DNA of 25,681 nt, from IMG/VR virus record IMGVR_UViG_3300025880_000096, positions 1-25,681 of that record. One strand, written 5' to 3'. The stretch is from a virus. Numbering within the stretch: the stretch's first letter is position 1; each line of letters begins with the position of its first letter. The notes beneath the pieces were generated by a model. The model was not told the DNA's origin, did no database searches, and saw only the letters and a program-made list of their open reading frames with translations. The translations under genes were made by a program, and so were the position numbers. Positions 8,015 to 16,285 of the stretch are shown one piece after another.

Positions 8015-9058
8015 TTAAGTTGGATTACAAGGCCCTGAAGACACAACAACTCCGTTTCTAATTCCTAAAGCAGTTGTTCCAGATGGCCCAGGATTTCCTA
8101 TTATAACGTATTGAAGTGTATTGGTATCATTTAGGTACGCTGAACCATCAGACGCTGTAAAAACAAAATTACCTATCTCTGGCAACGTATTAGTTCTCAC
8201 AGTATAAGGAACTGTAGTTCCAGTTGCATTTCTAACAAAATAGTAAGTTGTATTTGGAGTAAAACAACCAACTCCTCCTTGAAGAGGTGAGCCTGTAAAA
8301 GATGGTAACGCAACAGGACAATCTATCTCCCAATTAAATGCAGTGCCGCAAAGTGGTGCAAATATTTGTAAACCTAAAACTGTTGGGGTTACAGATGTTT
8401 TTGGAACAACCATAGTAAATACAGGAGAATCAGGATCTGAAGCATAACCTATAGCATTAGAAGCAATTGTAACATTTTGAGTTGTTCCTTGATCCACGTA
8501 TGCTCCAGAAACTAAGGAGAAATTTGATGGAGAAGTACCCTGTGTTGGGCAAGATCCAGCACTATTGTAAGGGCTATTGGTTAATAAATTTGCGTTTTGA
8601 TTACCCACATAAGTAGGTAAACCTGTTCCTTGATTAAATATGCCAGCATAATCCACCTGTACTCCAGCTCCGTCAATTAATGTAACTCCATTATGATTAT
8701 CTGCTGCGGTTAATCTATTGTAATGTGTTCCATTCCATGTTACATCTACACCATCTGGGATTGAAGATCCCATAAAAAAACGTATTACCACAGCCCCTGT
8801 ATCATTTGCTAAATCAATATTAGCATCAAAAACTCCATTTTGATTATTTATTGAAGCAGAAAGTCCTGAACCACAAGGAACGAGACAAGCGCTACATGGT
8901 TGAGCATTAAGCAATATTCCGTTTAACTGCTGTCTAACTATCAAGCCTTGTCCATAATAACCATCAGGAGCTAAAGTGCTTAATGAAGAATCTGTATATA
9001 AAGATGTTGCTGACGAAAAATTTACGCCATCGAAACAGTATGTTCCTAATGTTGCCAT
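8015..9058 (-). CDS. 347-aa secreted-style tail protein with Cys-flanked modules
   Basis: A Ser/Thr/Asn/Gly-rich, almost Lys-free protein (MATLGTYCFD...) with the composition of a beta-rich fibre or tip protein. Residues about 8-62 contain LYTDSSLSTLAPDGYY followed by a Cys cluster (C55, C58, C62). Residues 272-344 carry a YY...TLPEIGNFVF...GIRNGVVVSSGPC module resembling the C-terminus of the 1616-aa neighbour. I recall this YY-GTGT-P-GD-V-GYY-VVxxxxC pattern from surface and tail proteins of Bacteroidota and their phages. The middle part (100-260) has no recognisable family. It lies 12 bases downstream of the nozzle-like gene. A receptor-contact or tail-tip role is inferred from composition and position. 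It could equally be an accessory nozzle subunit. Confidence 0.55.
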   Translation of the reverse strand: MATLGTYCFDGVNFSSATSLYTDSSLSTLAPDGYYGQGLIVRQQLNGILLNAQPCSACLVPCGSGLSASINNQNGVFDANIDLANDTGAVVIRFFMGSSIPDGVDVTWNGTHYNRLTAADNHNGVTLIDGAGVQVDYAGIFNQGTGLPTYVGNQNANLLTNSPYNSAGSCPTQGTSPSNFSLVSGAYVDQGTTQNVTIASNAIGYASDPDSPVFTMVVPKTSVTPTVLGLQIFAPLCGTAFNWEIDCPVALPSFTGSPLQGGVGCFTPNTTYYFVRNATGTTVPYTVRTNTLPEIGNFVFTASDGSAYLNDTNTLQYVIIGNPGPSGTTALGIRNGVVVSSGPCNPT

Positions 9059-9070
9059 AGTTTTATTTAT

Positions 9071-12000
9071 TTAAGGGCAAGTTACTAATTCTATTACTAA
9101 CCCATTTGATTGTACTCTAATATATTTAGTTGGTTCTGACTTATAATATCCTGCTGTTAAAGGCACTGCTTGACTACTGTTACAAACAGAAGATGAATAA
9201 ACAAAATCATTTAAAGCAGGGAATGTTCCTGATCCAGTATGATAGTATGTTTGAGACAATGGTTGATTACATACGTCTTGCAATGACTGATTTGTACTTG
9301 CTGAAAAAGAAACACAAGTAAATGAGCAATCACAACAAGCCTCATCAGCAGAAGTTGCGTCATAGCAAAACTGCTGACACGATGTCTTTCTGTAGTCGTA
9401 TATCAAATATAAATATTGATTATTAACAGGCAGAGACAAAGAAGTTATTGTAGACTCGTACAAGCCCTCTGACGGATTAACAACACTTCCATTTGGTATA
9501 GTTGCAGATGCAGTTAATAATGCTGCTATATCTGATTGGTTGTTTTGATATAAGGTGTTGCTTGATAAGTATTTAAAATTATCATCAGGATAACCCCAGT
9601 CATAATCATCAAAATTAATTTTATTAGATCTTATGGTTAAATCTACTCCATCATTTGGAAAAACACCTAAAGATCTTATTCCAACTTGAGCATCATAGGT
9701 AGACGCGATTAAATGAGAATTACCAAACTGACACAAGTCACTATCAATTGGACTTACAGTTGTTGTGTTTTCCCAAAAATATTCTGCATGAATATATTTG
9801 TTAGCATCCACAGCCGAGTTCATAACAACTTTTACAACAGTTATGTTTACTTGATCAGGACAATTGTAATCTACTGTAAAACTTGAAGAAGAACCAACAG
9901 CGGTTACTTTTACAACTGCATTACTTGGAGTGTTTAAAGATTTACTCCAAGTGTAAGATCCTGAGCCAGTTAAAGTGCTACTTGTAAATGTAGTTCCATT
10001 CCATAATACAGAAATTGTAATACTTCCTGAAGTTACACTATATCCAATTGGTACATCTCCAATTACATTTCCAAAATCTACTGTAGAAGAGAAAGCTGTA
10101 CCAGCTTGTAATCCATTTTTAGTAACAGACGTACCACATGGAAGTACTTGAGGAGGTATAGGAACTGGCTTATCATTCATTGCTAACACGTATTCATCCA
10201 TATAAGGATCAAACGCTCCTAATTTTTGATTATTTAGATTTTCATAAAACTCATCTCTAAAAAAAGATCTCATACCAGACTCGGAGATTACAGTTAAGCT
10301 TTCTCCACCGCCTCCTTCCGAAGCGCCTCCTGATAACATTAAAACAGCTCCTCTTTTTGAATCTGTAAAATAAGTATCAAACCCATGAGTTATAAAACTT
10401 TCAGGATTAAAACTAATTCCATACTCTTCAATACGAGCAATTTGAGTTCCTAATATTTGAGGAACTGAAGTAACCACACCGCCACCAGTTGAGTCGGTTA
10501 ATTGGTTTTTACTTGCTAAAACATATGAAATTTTATCCTCTTGCAAAACTAATATATCTGTTTTACGAGCGTGCATTTTTTGAATAGGCCCATAAGAAGT
10601 TTCTAAATCCTTAAAGTTTACTAAACCTAAATTAAATTCATTTAAATTGTTTGTTCCAGAATTACTGCTATAAACACCGCTGTAAGTCATTCCTTCAAAC
10701 CTATCAGCTTCCTTATAGTCTTGATTAGAAACAGCTAACGTTCTTTCTCCTAACTGAAAACTTTTAGCAGCTAATCTATCTTTAATTTTATAGCTTTCAA
10801 CACCATTTCCAAATGTGTAAACATCAGAAAAATTTAACTCAACAACTGCATCTTGTGAAGAAGTTTGGTCTTGATCATAATCTCCTGTTCCTGATAAATG
10901 ATTATAGTTGGAGTCAATATCATACATTTCACTTGCATCATAATATAAGTCTGGATTTGCGTCTAAAGGCTCTGATTCAAAAATCATCAAGGTATTAGCT
11001 CTAAATACAACGATGTCAGCAGCTATACTTGATTGTCTGTCAGAAGCAAAAGCTCTTTCAGCTCCAGGAACACCACTATTTATACCAAAGTATAACGGAG
11101 AAGTTGCATCACCTGGAACGTCTTGAACAAAACCAAGCTTTACATCAAATCTTGTACATGGAAGATTACCAGCAAAACCATAAGGATTTCCTGAAATAAA
11201 AGGAGGGAATCCACTGTTTGGAACTGAAACATTTACATATCCAGCATCATAAGTAGCAACAACATCATCAGCACCAAAACCATTTACACTTCCTGGAGAA
11301 GCTAAAAGAACATTTACATTGTCTCCATCGTACCATCTTTTCATATCAGCATAATCTCTGCTGGCAACAAATTGCTGTTCCCATTCCCAAGTATATTCTT
11401 TCGCTCCACCTGGCCAACCAGTTGCAGATCTTTGAGCTTTAAATTTTAACTTTATAATAGAACCACCTGGAACAGTATAGTTTGTTGTAGAAAGTACAGC
11501 TCCTGTTGTTGGATCATATTCTGTTGTAAAACAAGGATATCCTACTTGTCTGTTTGAATCACATCCAAGTCTTGCAGATGAAGCTTTTTGTTCTCCGTAA
11601 TCTATAACCGAATCGTCAGGAATTGTAACATTAAAATTTTGATTTTTAACATTCATGTATAAACCTGGTAATTGACTTATATCTTCAAAACCAATTTCTC
11701 CAGCTTCTTGTAAGAAATCTGTAGACTCTGCCGTTATATCTAAGACAGTAACTTTCTCTACCCTTGGTAAAGCTCCATCTACATCTCCTTTTACTATTAG
11801 CGTTTGCCCCTTTGTAACCTTATTAGCGTTATCACCTTCTAATTTAAAAAAGATCATATTGTCGCTTGGTCTTACATAATAGAAATTAGTAAATATAGTT
11901 TCATAAGTACCTAAACTTGGCTTGACAACAAACTTGTATTTTTTAGCCCAATAAGGAGCAATGCTATTTATTTGAACTAAAATGCTATTTACACTAACTG

Positions 12001-13921
12001 AATTTGCTGGTTCAATATAAACTGTGTTATATTCAGAAACCAATACTGTAGAGGCACGAGCATACTCGTCCATATAAACAATTCCTGTTTCATAATCTCT
12101 GTTACTATGTAAGCTCGTAGTATCATTATCTGAAGTGAATGTAATTTCTCCAGAAATAAATCTAAAAAACTCAAACATATTTGTTGTTATCGGAGCATTT
12201 GGATCTGTAGAATCTATGGATTGATAATTCATTGCAATTACCTGCAACTCAAATGTATCAGATCCTGGAGAAAAACCTGTTAATGCAAACCCTTGCTGTG
12301 CAGTTGCGTCTGTTATGCTACTATTAAACTTAGTAAATGTACAGTCTATTGCTGGAGAAGATAACGTATTATTAAATAAATCTGTTAAAGAATTTCCTGT
12401 GTCTGCTAATGGTAAAGTTTCAAATCTACCATCTGATAATATACCTGTTCCTATTGCATCTTGAAACTGAGCTGAACTTACAAAATCATAAACAGAAGAA
12501 TAATCTTCACTTAATGTAATAGATATTGTTAGTGGAAAAATTGCGTTTTTAAACTCATTATTAGAAATGTAACAATCAGTAGTGGTTGTTCCTGTTAATT
12601 TAGCGTGTTCAAACCTAAAAGACAAACCTATTACAGCCCCTGCTTTTAGCTTGTTTGAAATTTCAGCTAAGTTTATAGTAATTTTACTATTATCTATATT
12701 TTCAGTTGTTCCAGAAAGAGTATAAGCGATACCATTACCTGGTGATGGAAGTGCTAAAGTTATAAAATCTACGTTTTTAGAAACGTAGGTAGTTGAATAA
12801 TTTAAAGCAATATTTGAACCTTCAGCACTATTTCTTCTAAAGTTATATCCATCTACAAAGTTTCCGTAAAACAATCTGTTACTCATGATTGTTTGAGCTT
12901 TTGCTAATCTTGGAACATTGTCGTATTGTCTTAATAACTCATCTCCACCTATTGTTGTGTATATTTTACTATTTGTAAAAGAATAAGTTTTAGATGTATT
13001 ATCTGCCCACCCATAATCTTGTTTTTTAAATCGCTCTATTACAAAAATAGAATTTGACGTTGTTTCTTTATATAGTAAGTCAATTTCTAAAACACGTTTA
13101 CTACCAGTATTAAAAGTTATAACTGCTCCGTTATACCTATTAACCATTCCGCCATTTAAATAATTTCTTGTGTCAAAAGTAAATGTGCTTGCCGCAAAAG
13201 CTGGTTTTGTAAATAATGAAGTAGCGCTATATTGATTATCCTGATACCTGTATCTATAAGCAAAACAAACAAATCTTTCTTTTAGATAATTTTCATTACC
13301 AGGTAAATTTACAAGCTGAACTAATGGAGCAGGTAAGTTTACATTTGATCCAACCACATCTTCAAATCCAGGAGGTTTAACTATTACAGATATGTCTTCT
13401 TCAACAATTTGATCTGTATTTCCAACTGGAAAAGGATAATTTCTTCCTATATTTATCATTCGAGGAGGATTTAAATCATCTGTAAAAAACAGTAATTCTC
13501 CATCTACTAAATCAACTGCTGTTATTAAATACTCAGGATCAAAATTTAATACTGAAGTAGAAACCACATGGTATCTAACAACTTGATTTTGAGTGTTAAA
13601 GGAAACTATTAAGTCAATACCTCCAGTTTTTCCAGGGAAATTTACATCGTGTATAAACCAATAAATATTTTCCCTCATACCATCTTCATAAGCCCCTATG
13701 CACACCGCAGATGAGGATAAAGAAGTTCCCTCAAAACCAATTGAAGTAAGCTGTTCATTACCTCTTGAGTTTTCAACAGCGCCTATTTCAGTCGTTTCTG
13801 TAGATCCTAAGCGAACATTCATAGCGTCAATATACTCCCCAGGAGGAAGCAATCGTTCGTCTATGGATTTATTCATTCTACCTGCAATAAAATTAGTTGT
13901 AACTATTTCAGACTTCCCCAT
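9071..13921 (-). CDS. 1616-aa tail nozzle / tail tubular protein B-like (muzzle) protein
   Basis: The N-terminus carries NFIAGRMNKSIDERLLPPGEY, then DAMNVRLGS, EIGAVENSRGN (about residues 9-55). This GGxNxDxDxRxLPxGEYxxAxNVR...GxxEN-GN type start is what I know from phage stabilisation or nozzle proteins related to T7 gp12 and the crAss-like muzzle. The body is repetitive beta-strand sequence rich in Asn, Ser, Thr, Tyr and Gly, consistent with a propeller. Near residues 1080-1290 there are further nozzle-like strands (YGPIQKMHARKTDILVLQEDKISYVL, FDTYFTDSKRGAVLML). The C-terminal 100 residues hold a Cys cluster (C1515-C1536) and a YYHTGSGTFPALNDFVY module. At 1616 aa it is twice T7 gp12 (794 aa), so it carries extra domains. 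It starts one base after the 307-aa connector gene stops, the same order as T7 11-12. Confidence 0.75.
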   Translation of the reverse strand: MGKSEIVTTNFIAGRMNKSIDERLLPPGEYIDAMNVRLGSTETTEIGAVENSRGNEQLTSIGFEGTSLSSSAVCIGAYEDGMRENIYWFIHDVNFPGKTGGIDLIVSFNTQNQVVRYHVVSTSVLNFDPEYLITAVDLVDGELLFFTDDLNPPRMINIGRNYPFPVGNTDQIVEEDISVIVKPPGFEDVVGSNVNLPAPLVQLVNLPGNENYLKERFVCFAYRYRYQDNQYSATSLFTKPAFAASTFTFDTRNYLNGGMVNRYNGAVITFNTGSKRVLEIDLLYKETTSNSIFVIERFKKQDYGWADNTSKTYSFTNSKIYTTIGGDELLRQYDNVPRLAKAQTIMSNRLFYGNFVDGYNFRRNSAEGSNIALNYSTTYVSKNVDFITLALPSPGNGIAYTLSGTTENIDNSKITINLAEISNKLKAGAVIGLSFRFEHAKLTGTTTTDCYISNNEFKNAIFPLTISITLSEDYSSVYDFVSSAQFQDAIGTGILSDGRFETLPLADTGNSLTDLFNNTLSSPAIDCTFTKFNSSITDATAQQGFALTGFSPGSDTFELQVIAMNYQSIDSTDPNAPITTNMFEFFRFISGEITFTSDNDTTSLHSNRDYETGIVYMDEYARASTVLVSEYNTVYIEPANSVSVNSILVQINSIAPYWAKKYKFVVKPSLGTYETIFTNFYYVRPSDNMIFFKLEGDNANKVTKGQTLIVKGDVDGALPRVEKVTVLDITAESTDFLQEAGEIGFEDISQLPGLYMNVKNQNFNVTIPDDSVIDYGEQKASSARLGCDSNRQVGYPCFTTEYDPTTGAVLSTTNYTVPGGSIIKLKFKAQRSATGWPGGAKEYTWEWEQQFVASRDYADMKRWYDGDNVNVLLASPGSVNGFGADDVVATYDAGYVNVSVPNSGFPPFISGNPYGFAGNLPCTRFDVKLGFVQDVPGDATSPLYFGINSGVPGAERAFASDRQSSIAADIVVFRANTLMIFESEPLDANPDLYYDASEMYDIDSNYNHLSGTGDYDQDQTSSQDAVVELNFSDVYTFGNGVESYKIKDRLAAKSFQLGERTLAVSNQDYKEADRFEGMTYSGVYSSNSGTNNLNEFNLGLVNFKDLETSYGPIQKMHARKTDILVLQEDKISYVLASKNQLTDSTGGGVVTSVPQILGTQIARIEEYGISFNPESFITHGFDTYFTDSKRGAVLMLSGGASEGGGGESLTVISESGMRSFFRDEFYENLNNQKLGAFDPYMDEYVLAMNDKPVPIPPQVLPCGTSVTKNGLQAGTAFSSTVDFGNVIGDVPIGYSVTSGSITISVLWNGTTFTSSTLTGSGSYTWSKSLNTPSNAVVKVTAVGSSSSFTVDYNCPDQVNITVVKVVMNSAVDANKYIHAEYFWENTTTVSPIDSDLCQFGNSHLIASTYDAQVGIRSLGVFPNDGVDLTIRSNKINFDDYDWGYPDDNFKYLSSNTLYQNNQSDIAALLTASATIPNGSVVNPSEGLYESTITSLSLPVNNQYLYLIYDYRKTSCQQFCYDATSADEACCDCSFTCVSFSASTNQSLQDVCNQPLSQTYYHTGSGTFPALNDFVYSSSVCNSSQAVPLTAGYYKSEPTKYIRVQSNGLVIELVTCP

Positions 13922-13922
13922 A

Positions 13923-14846
13923 TTATTTTATCCATTTATTCTGGCCTCGTAAATTCATTAATAGTCTACCAGGATGTATATTGCTTAATCTTATTTTTGC
14001 ATTTCTTAATAAAGAAGATTTATCTTTTCTCGCTCTATTAACAACATATTCTGTTACTCCAACTCTTCCGTTTAATATAGAGTATCTAATATATGCATAT
14101 ATATATTGTTCAAATAGTTTATTTACGTGAACGTCAGTATCAACACCATTTTCCATTCCATCAGATACATATTCTAAAACAACTGAAGAAGAAGCTATCA
14201 TATTACTAAAGTTTATAACTCCTGATTGCTTATCAATAGTAAAAGTTGGATTAGAATTAGCTGTTTCAGTATTTAAACCAAAACGAGATCCAATAGAATA
14301 ATTAAAACACCATACCCCATTTATATTCCACCCTTCAGATCCATTATACGGACTACTTGAATTTAAGTAAATACTTGGAGCTGTTGTTGACATCTGATTT
14401 AAGTTAACCTCAGACTCTTGAGGGCTTAATGCATTTCCGTCTTGATCAAATAAAATATTAGAATTATTGTCCTGAAGGTATGCTGAAGACCAATTAGTTT
14501 GAATATTTTCTGATAAAGGATGTAAAACACCATTTACCATTTGAGAAATTCTAACCCAGTTTACATAGTCAGGAGGTAGAACAAATCGCAATTGATTAGT
14601 AACGTCTAACTGAAGAATTTTTATCTCCTTCATTGCATCATAATTTAATTCTTGTATTCCTCTTTTTGCATGAAATAAAACTTGGTATCTTTCTATATTA
14701 TTTATAAGCTCATGATTCCCTTGATACATTAACATAAAATTGTTAACTATATCTGACAAAGAAACAAACTGATAAGAACCCCAGTTAGCATCGGTAGGGT
14801 TATTCCCTGAATTTTGATAATATGCGTAATCGTTTATATATGCCAT
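13923..14846 (-). CDS. 307-aa head-tail connector / ring protein (T7 gp11, P22 gp4-like position)
   Basis: The helical N-terminal half (VSLSDIVNNFMLMY, NNIERYQVLFHAKRGIQELNYDAMKEIKIL) leads to FVLPPDYVNWVRI (LPPDY at residues 90-94), a strand-turn that I associate with the ring proteins under the portal in crAss-like and related phages, comparable to LP-x-x-Y in T7 gp11. A Ser/Asn-rich beta region follows, and a basic helical C-terminus (VNRARKDKSSLLRNAKIRLSNI) ends with GQNKWIK. It sits between a 325-aa protein with a similar LPSDY motif and the nozzle-like gene, the expected place for a gatekeeper or adaptor. Gaps to its neighbours are two bases and one base, so translation is probably coupled. 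The specific ring position cannot be set from sequence. Confidence 0.65.
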   Translation of the reverse strand: MAYINDYAYYQNSGNNPTDANWGSYQFVSLSDIVNNFMLMYQGNHELINNIERYQVLFHAKRGIQELNYDAMKEIKILQLDVTNQLRFVLPPDYVNWVRISQMVNGVLHPLSENIQTNWSSAYLQDNNSNILFDQDGNALSPQESEVNLNQMSTTAPSIYLNSSSPYNGSEGWNINGVWCFNYSIGSRFGLNTETANSNPTFTIDKQSGVINFSNMIASSSVVLEYVSDGMENGVDTDVHVNKLFEQYIYAYIRYSILNGRVGVTEYVVNRARKDKSSLLRNAKIRLSNIHPGRLLMNLRGQNKWIK

Positions 14847-14848
14847 AA

Positions 14849-15826
14849 TTATGATTGTTGTTGGTTTTCAGTTATTTCTAAATTTTGACCAAAAGCTAAT
14901 ACATCAGCTTCTCTTATTTCAAGCCCTACATATTGACATATTTTAGCAACAAGCATAGGTTCGTCAGATAGCGGTAGTTCAAAATCTTGATAATCTGCCG
15001 CTGTTGGATCAAATAAAGGCTCTCCTGCTAATAATGTAGCATAAGTCCAGTTTGGAGGAAGAGGATACCTTACATACTGAGATGTAAATTGACCTATTTT
15101 ATTTATTGTGTTTGGATAAGCTTGAGCTGCTAAAGCATCTTGAGTATATGCAGGATATCCAATATTTGGTCTTGTTAAAACAGAATTGTTTAACATTGTA
15201 ATTTTACTTTGAGCAACTCTTTCGGCTTCTATAATGTTATTAGCAGAATATATGTTATATGTTTTTCCTATAGCATTCCATACAATTACTCCAGGTGTTG
15301 TAAATACTAAAAGATTAGTTGCACTAACTACTTGTGAAACTATAGTATTATAAACCACTCCGCCTGTAATAGTTGAGACTATATCTCCAACCGCTACTCC
15401 TGCTGCAATAAAGTCTGCTGTAGTATCAGCTACAGACACACCTCCACCATTGGTTGAAGTTGTAGTGCCTGCCGCTAACTCTTTTGTATATACCATCATC
15501 TTATTAATTAAGTAATAATCAGAAGGTAATGTATATAGGTTAGTCTGTATATTCCCTAACTGAGTTGTTGCAGAGTTTAATAAAGGAGTGTTTACATAAA
15601 AAGTATCAATAACCTCAACTAAACCTTTTGATATATCAGCATAACCAGATCCTGATTGTCTAAGATTTTCTTTAAGCAATTGATTGTTGTATTGATAAAA
15701 ATAATCTTCAAACATATCCATTTGAGCCTGTTGGGCGTACAGATTAAAATCTGCTGGAGATATGTATCCGTAATTATTTTTATTGGCTAAGGCTAATACA
15801 GTATTTCGTACTTCATTTATAGGCAT
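14849..15826 (-). CDS. 325-aa connector / ring protein with an inserted beta module
   Basis: Starts MPINEVRNTVLALANKNNYG, then a helical region (ADFNLYAQQAQMDMFEDYFYQYNNQL) and YTLPSDYYLI with LPSDY at residues 100-104, matching the LPPDY of the next gene. Residues about 127-193 are a Gly/Thr/Val-rich beta insert containing ADFIAAGVAVGDIV and ending GKTYNIY. Without it the two halves read as one all-helical adaptor. The C-terminal part is helical (MLVAKICQYVGLEIREADV) with a Gln-rich end. I infer a portal-adaptor or ring protein, possibly paralogous to the 307-aa protein. A TATCTTTG promoter candidate lies 15 bases before the ATG, behind the terminator of the 92-aa gene, so this gene probably begins a new transcript into the tail genes. 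Confidence 0.6.
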   Translation of the reverse strand: MPINEVRNTVLALANKNNYGYISPADFNLYAQQAQMDMFEDYFYQYNNQLLKENLRQSGSGYADISKGLVEVIDTFYVNTPLLNSATTQLGNIQTNLYTLPSDYYLINKMMVYTKELAAGTTTSTNGGGVSVADTTADFIAAGVAVGDIVSTITGGVVYNTIVSQVVSATNLLVFTTPGVIVWNAIGKTYNIYSANNIIEAERVAQSKITMLNNSVLTRPNIGYPAYTQDALAAQAYPNTINKIGQFTSQYVRYPLPPNWTYATLLAGEPLFDPTAADYQDFELPLSDEPMLVAKICQYVGLEIREADVLAFGQNLEITENQQQS

Positions 15827-15840
15827 AATTAATTCTTTTC

Positions 15841-15861
15841 ACAAAGATAGCAAAAAAAAAG
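15841..15861 (-). repeat. 21-base repeat, copy 1 (T9 tract plus GCTATCTTTGT)
   Basis: On the minus strand a C, nine T and GCTATCTTTGT are identical to the copy at 16224-16244. The T tract belongs to a terminator and TATCTTTG to a promoter candidate, so the repeat is the joint between the two. Confidence 0.85.
15842..15849 (-). promoter_or_regulatory. -7 promoter element TATCTTTG for the connector/tail block
   Basis: An exact TAnnTTTG match, 15 bases upstream of the ATG of the 325-aa gene and directly behind a strong intrinsic terminator. Context favours a genuine promoter because a downstream gene would otherwise be cut off. No -33 TTTG at the usual spacing; the T tract occupies that side. 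Confidence 0.6.
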
Positions 15862-15886
15862 AGGCTACTTTTTTTTGTAGCCTCTT
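15852..15886 (-). terminator. Intrinsic terminator after the 92-aa gene
   Basis: A perfect 10-bp stem (AAGAGGCTAC with GTAGCCTCTT, 15859-15886) with an A8 loop on the minus strand, followed by a run of T (15852-15860). It lies 26 bases after the stop of the 92-aa gene. Confidence 0.9.
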
Positions 15887-15912
15887 AAGGTATTGGTTAG
15901 TTAATTTGCTTA

Positions 15913-16191
15913 TTAAGCATTAACAATACTTGTAACAGCTTTTGGTAATAAAACCTCATAGTAAGGTTTTTGCCAAGACGTAGCTAAAGCTTGTTCCATT
16001 CCGTCCATGATAGAATCATAAACATCATGACCTACTTGAGCTGCTGTTGTTACTGTAGTTGTAGTTCCGTCAACATAATCAATTGTTACAGTTGTTGCTG
16101 TAGCTGATGCAGTAGCAAGAGCTTTAACTCCGTCAATACTAATTAATTGACCTGTAATTGGAGCATTTGTAATTTTAAGAAATTTTGCCAT
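15913..16191 (-). CDS. 92-aa beta-rich virion protein candidate (capsid decoration?)
   Basis: I chose the ATG at 16191 (MAKFLKITNAPITG). The frame stays open to an ATG at 16248, but that start lies upstream of the promoter element at 16225 and inside a terminator hairpin, and would add an unlikely peptide. The protein is rich in Val, Thr and Ala, with alternating strands (ATTVTIDYVDGTTTTVTT) and an amphipathic helix (HDVYDSIMDGMEQALA). I do not recognise the family. It lies between the capsid genes and the connector genes, with its own promoter and own terminator. A short, separately and probably strongly transcribed gene next to the capsid gene suggests a high-copy product such as a capsid decoration protein. 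That is an inference; a small regulatory or assembly protein is also possible. Confidence 0.7.
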   Translation of the reverse strand: MAKFLKITNAPITGQLISIDGVKALATASATATTVTIDYVDGTTTTVTTAAQVGHDVYDSIMDGMEQALATSWQKPYYEVLLPKAVTSIVNA

Positions 16192-16223
16192 TTTATAAAA
16201 AGTTTTTAATGGGTTAATAAAGT

Positions 16224-16244
16224 ACAAAGATAGCAAAAAAAAAG
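16224..16244 (-). repeat. 21-base repeat, copy 2 (T9 tract plus GCTATCTTTGT)
   Basis: Identical to 15841-15861. The two copies are 383 bases apart and bracket the 92-aa gene; sequence on both sides diverges at once, including the terminator stems. Confidence 0.85.
16225..16232 (-). promoter_or_regulatory. -7 promoter element TATCTTTG for the 92-aa gene
   Basis: An exact TAnnTTTG match, 33 bases upstream of the ATG at 16191, immediately behind the terminator of the 254-aa gene. It also argues against the upstream start at 16248. Confidence 0.6.
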
Positions 16245-16262
16245 CCACCTTTTTAGGTAGCT
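16235..16262 (-). terminator. Intrinsic terminator after the 254-aa gene
   Basis: On the minus strand AGCTACC pairs with GGTGGCT (7 bp, one G-U) around a TAAAAA loop (16243-16262), followed by T9. It begins 23 bases after the stop of the 254-aa gene. Confidence 0.85.
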
Positions 16263-16285
16263 AATTTTTCGTTAGTTAGTAGTTA

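Noticed and set aside
12769-12788. Perfect 8-bp inverted repeat with TTAG loop
   Set aside because: It lies inside nozzle codons (YVSKNV), has no T tract and is expected by chance in a window of this size.
16192-16248. Longer start for the 92-aa gene at 16248
   Set aside because: It would place the ATG inside the terminator hairpin and upstream of the promoter element, and add an atypical hydrophobic peptide.
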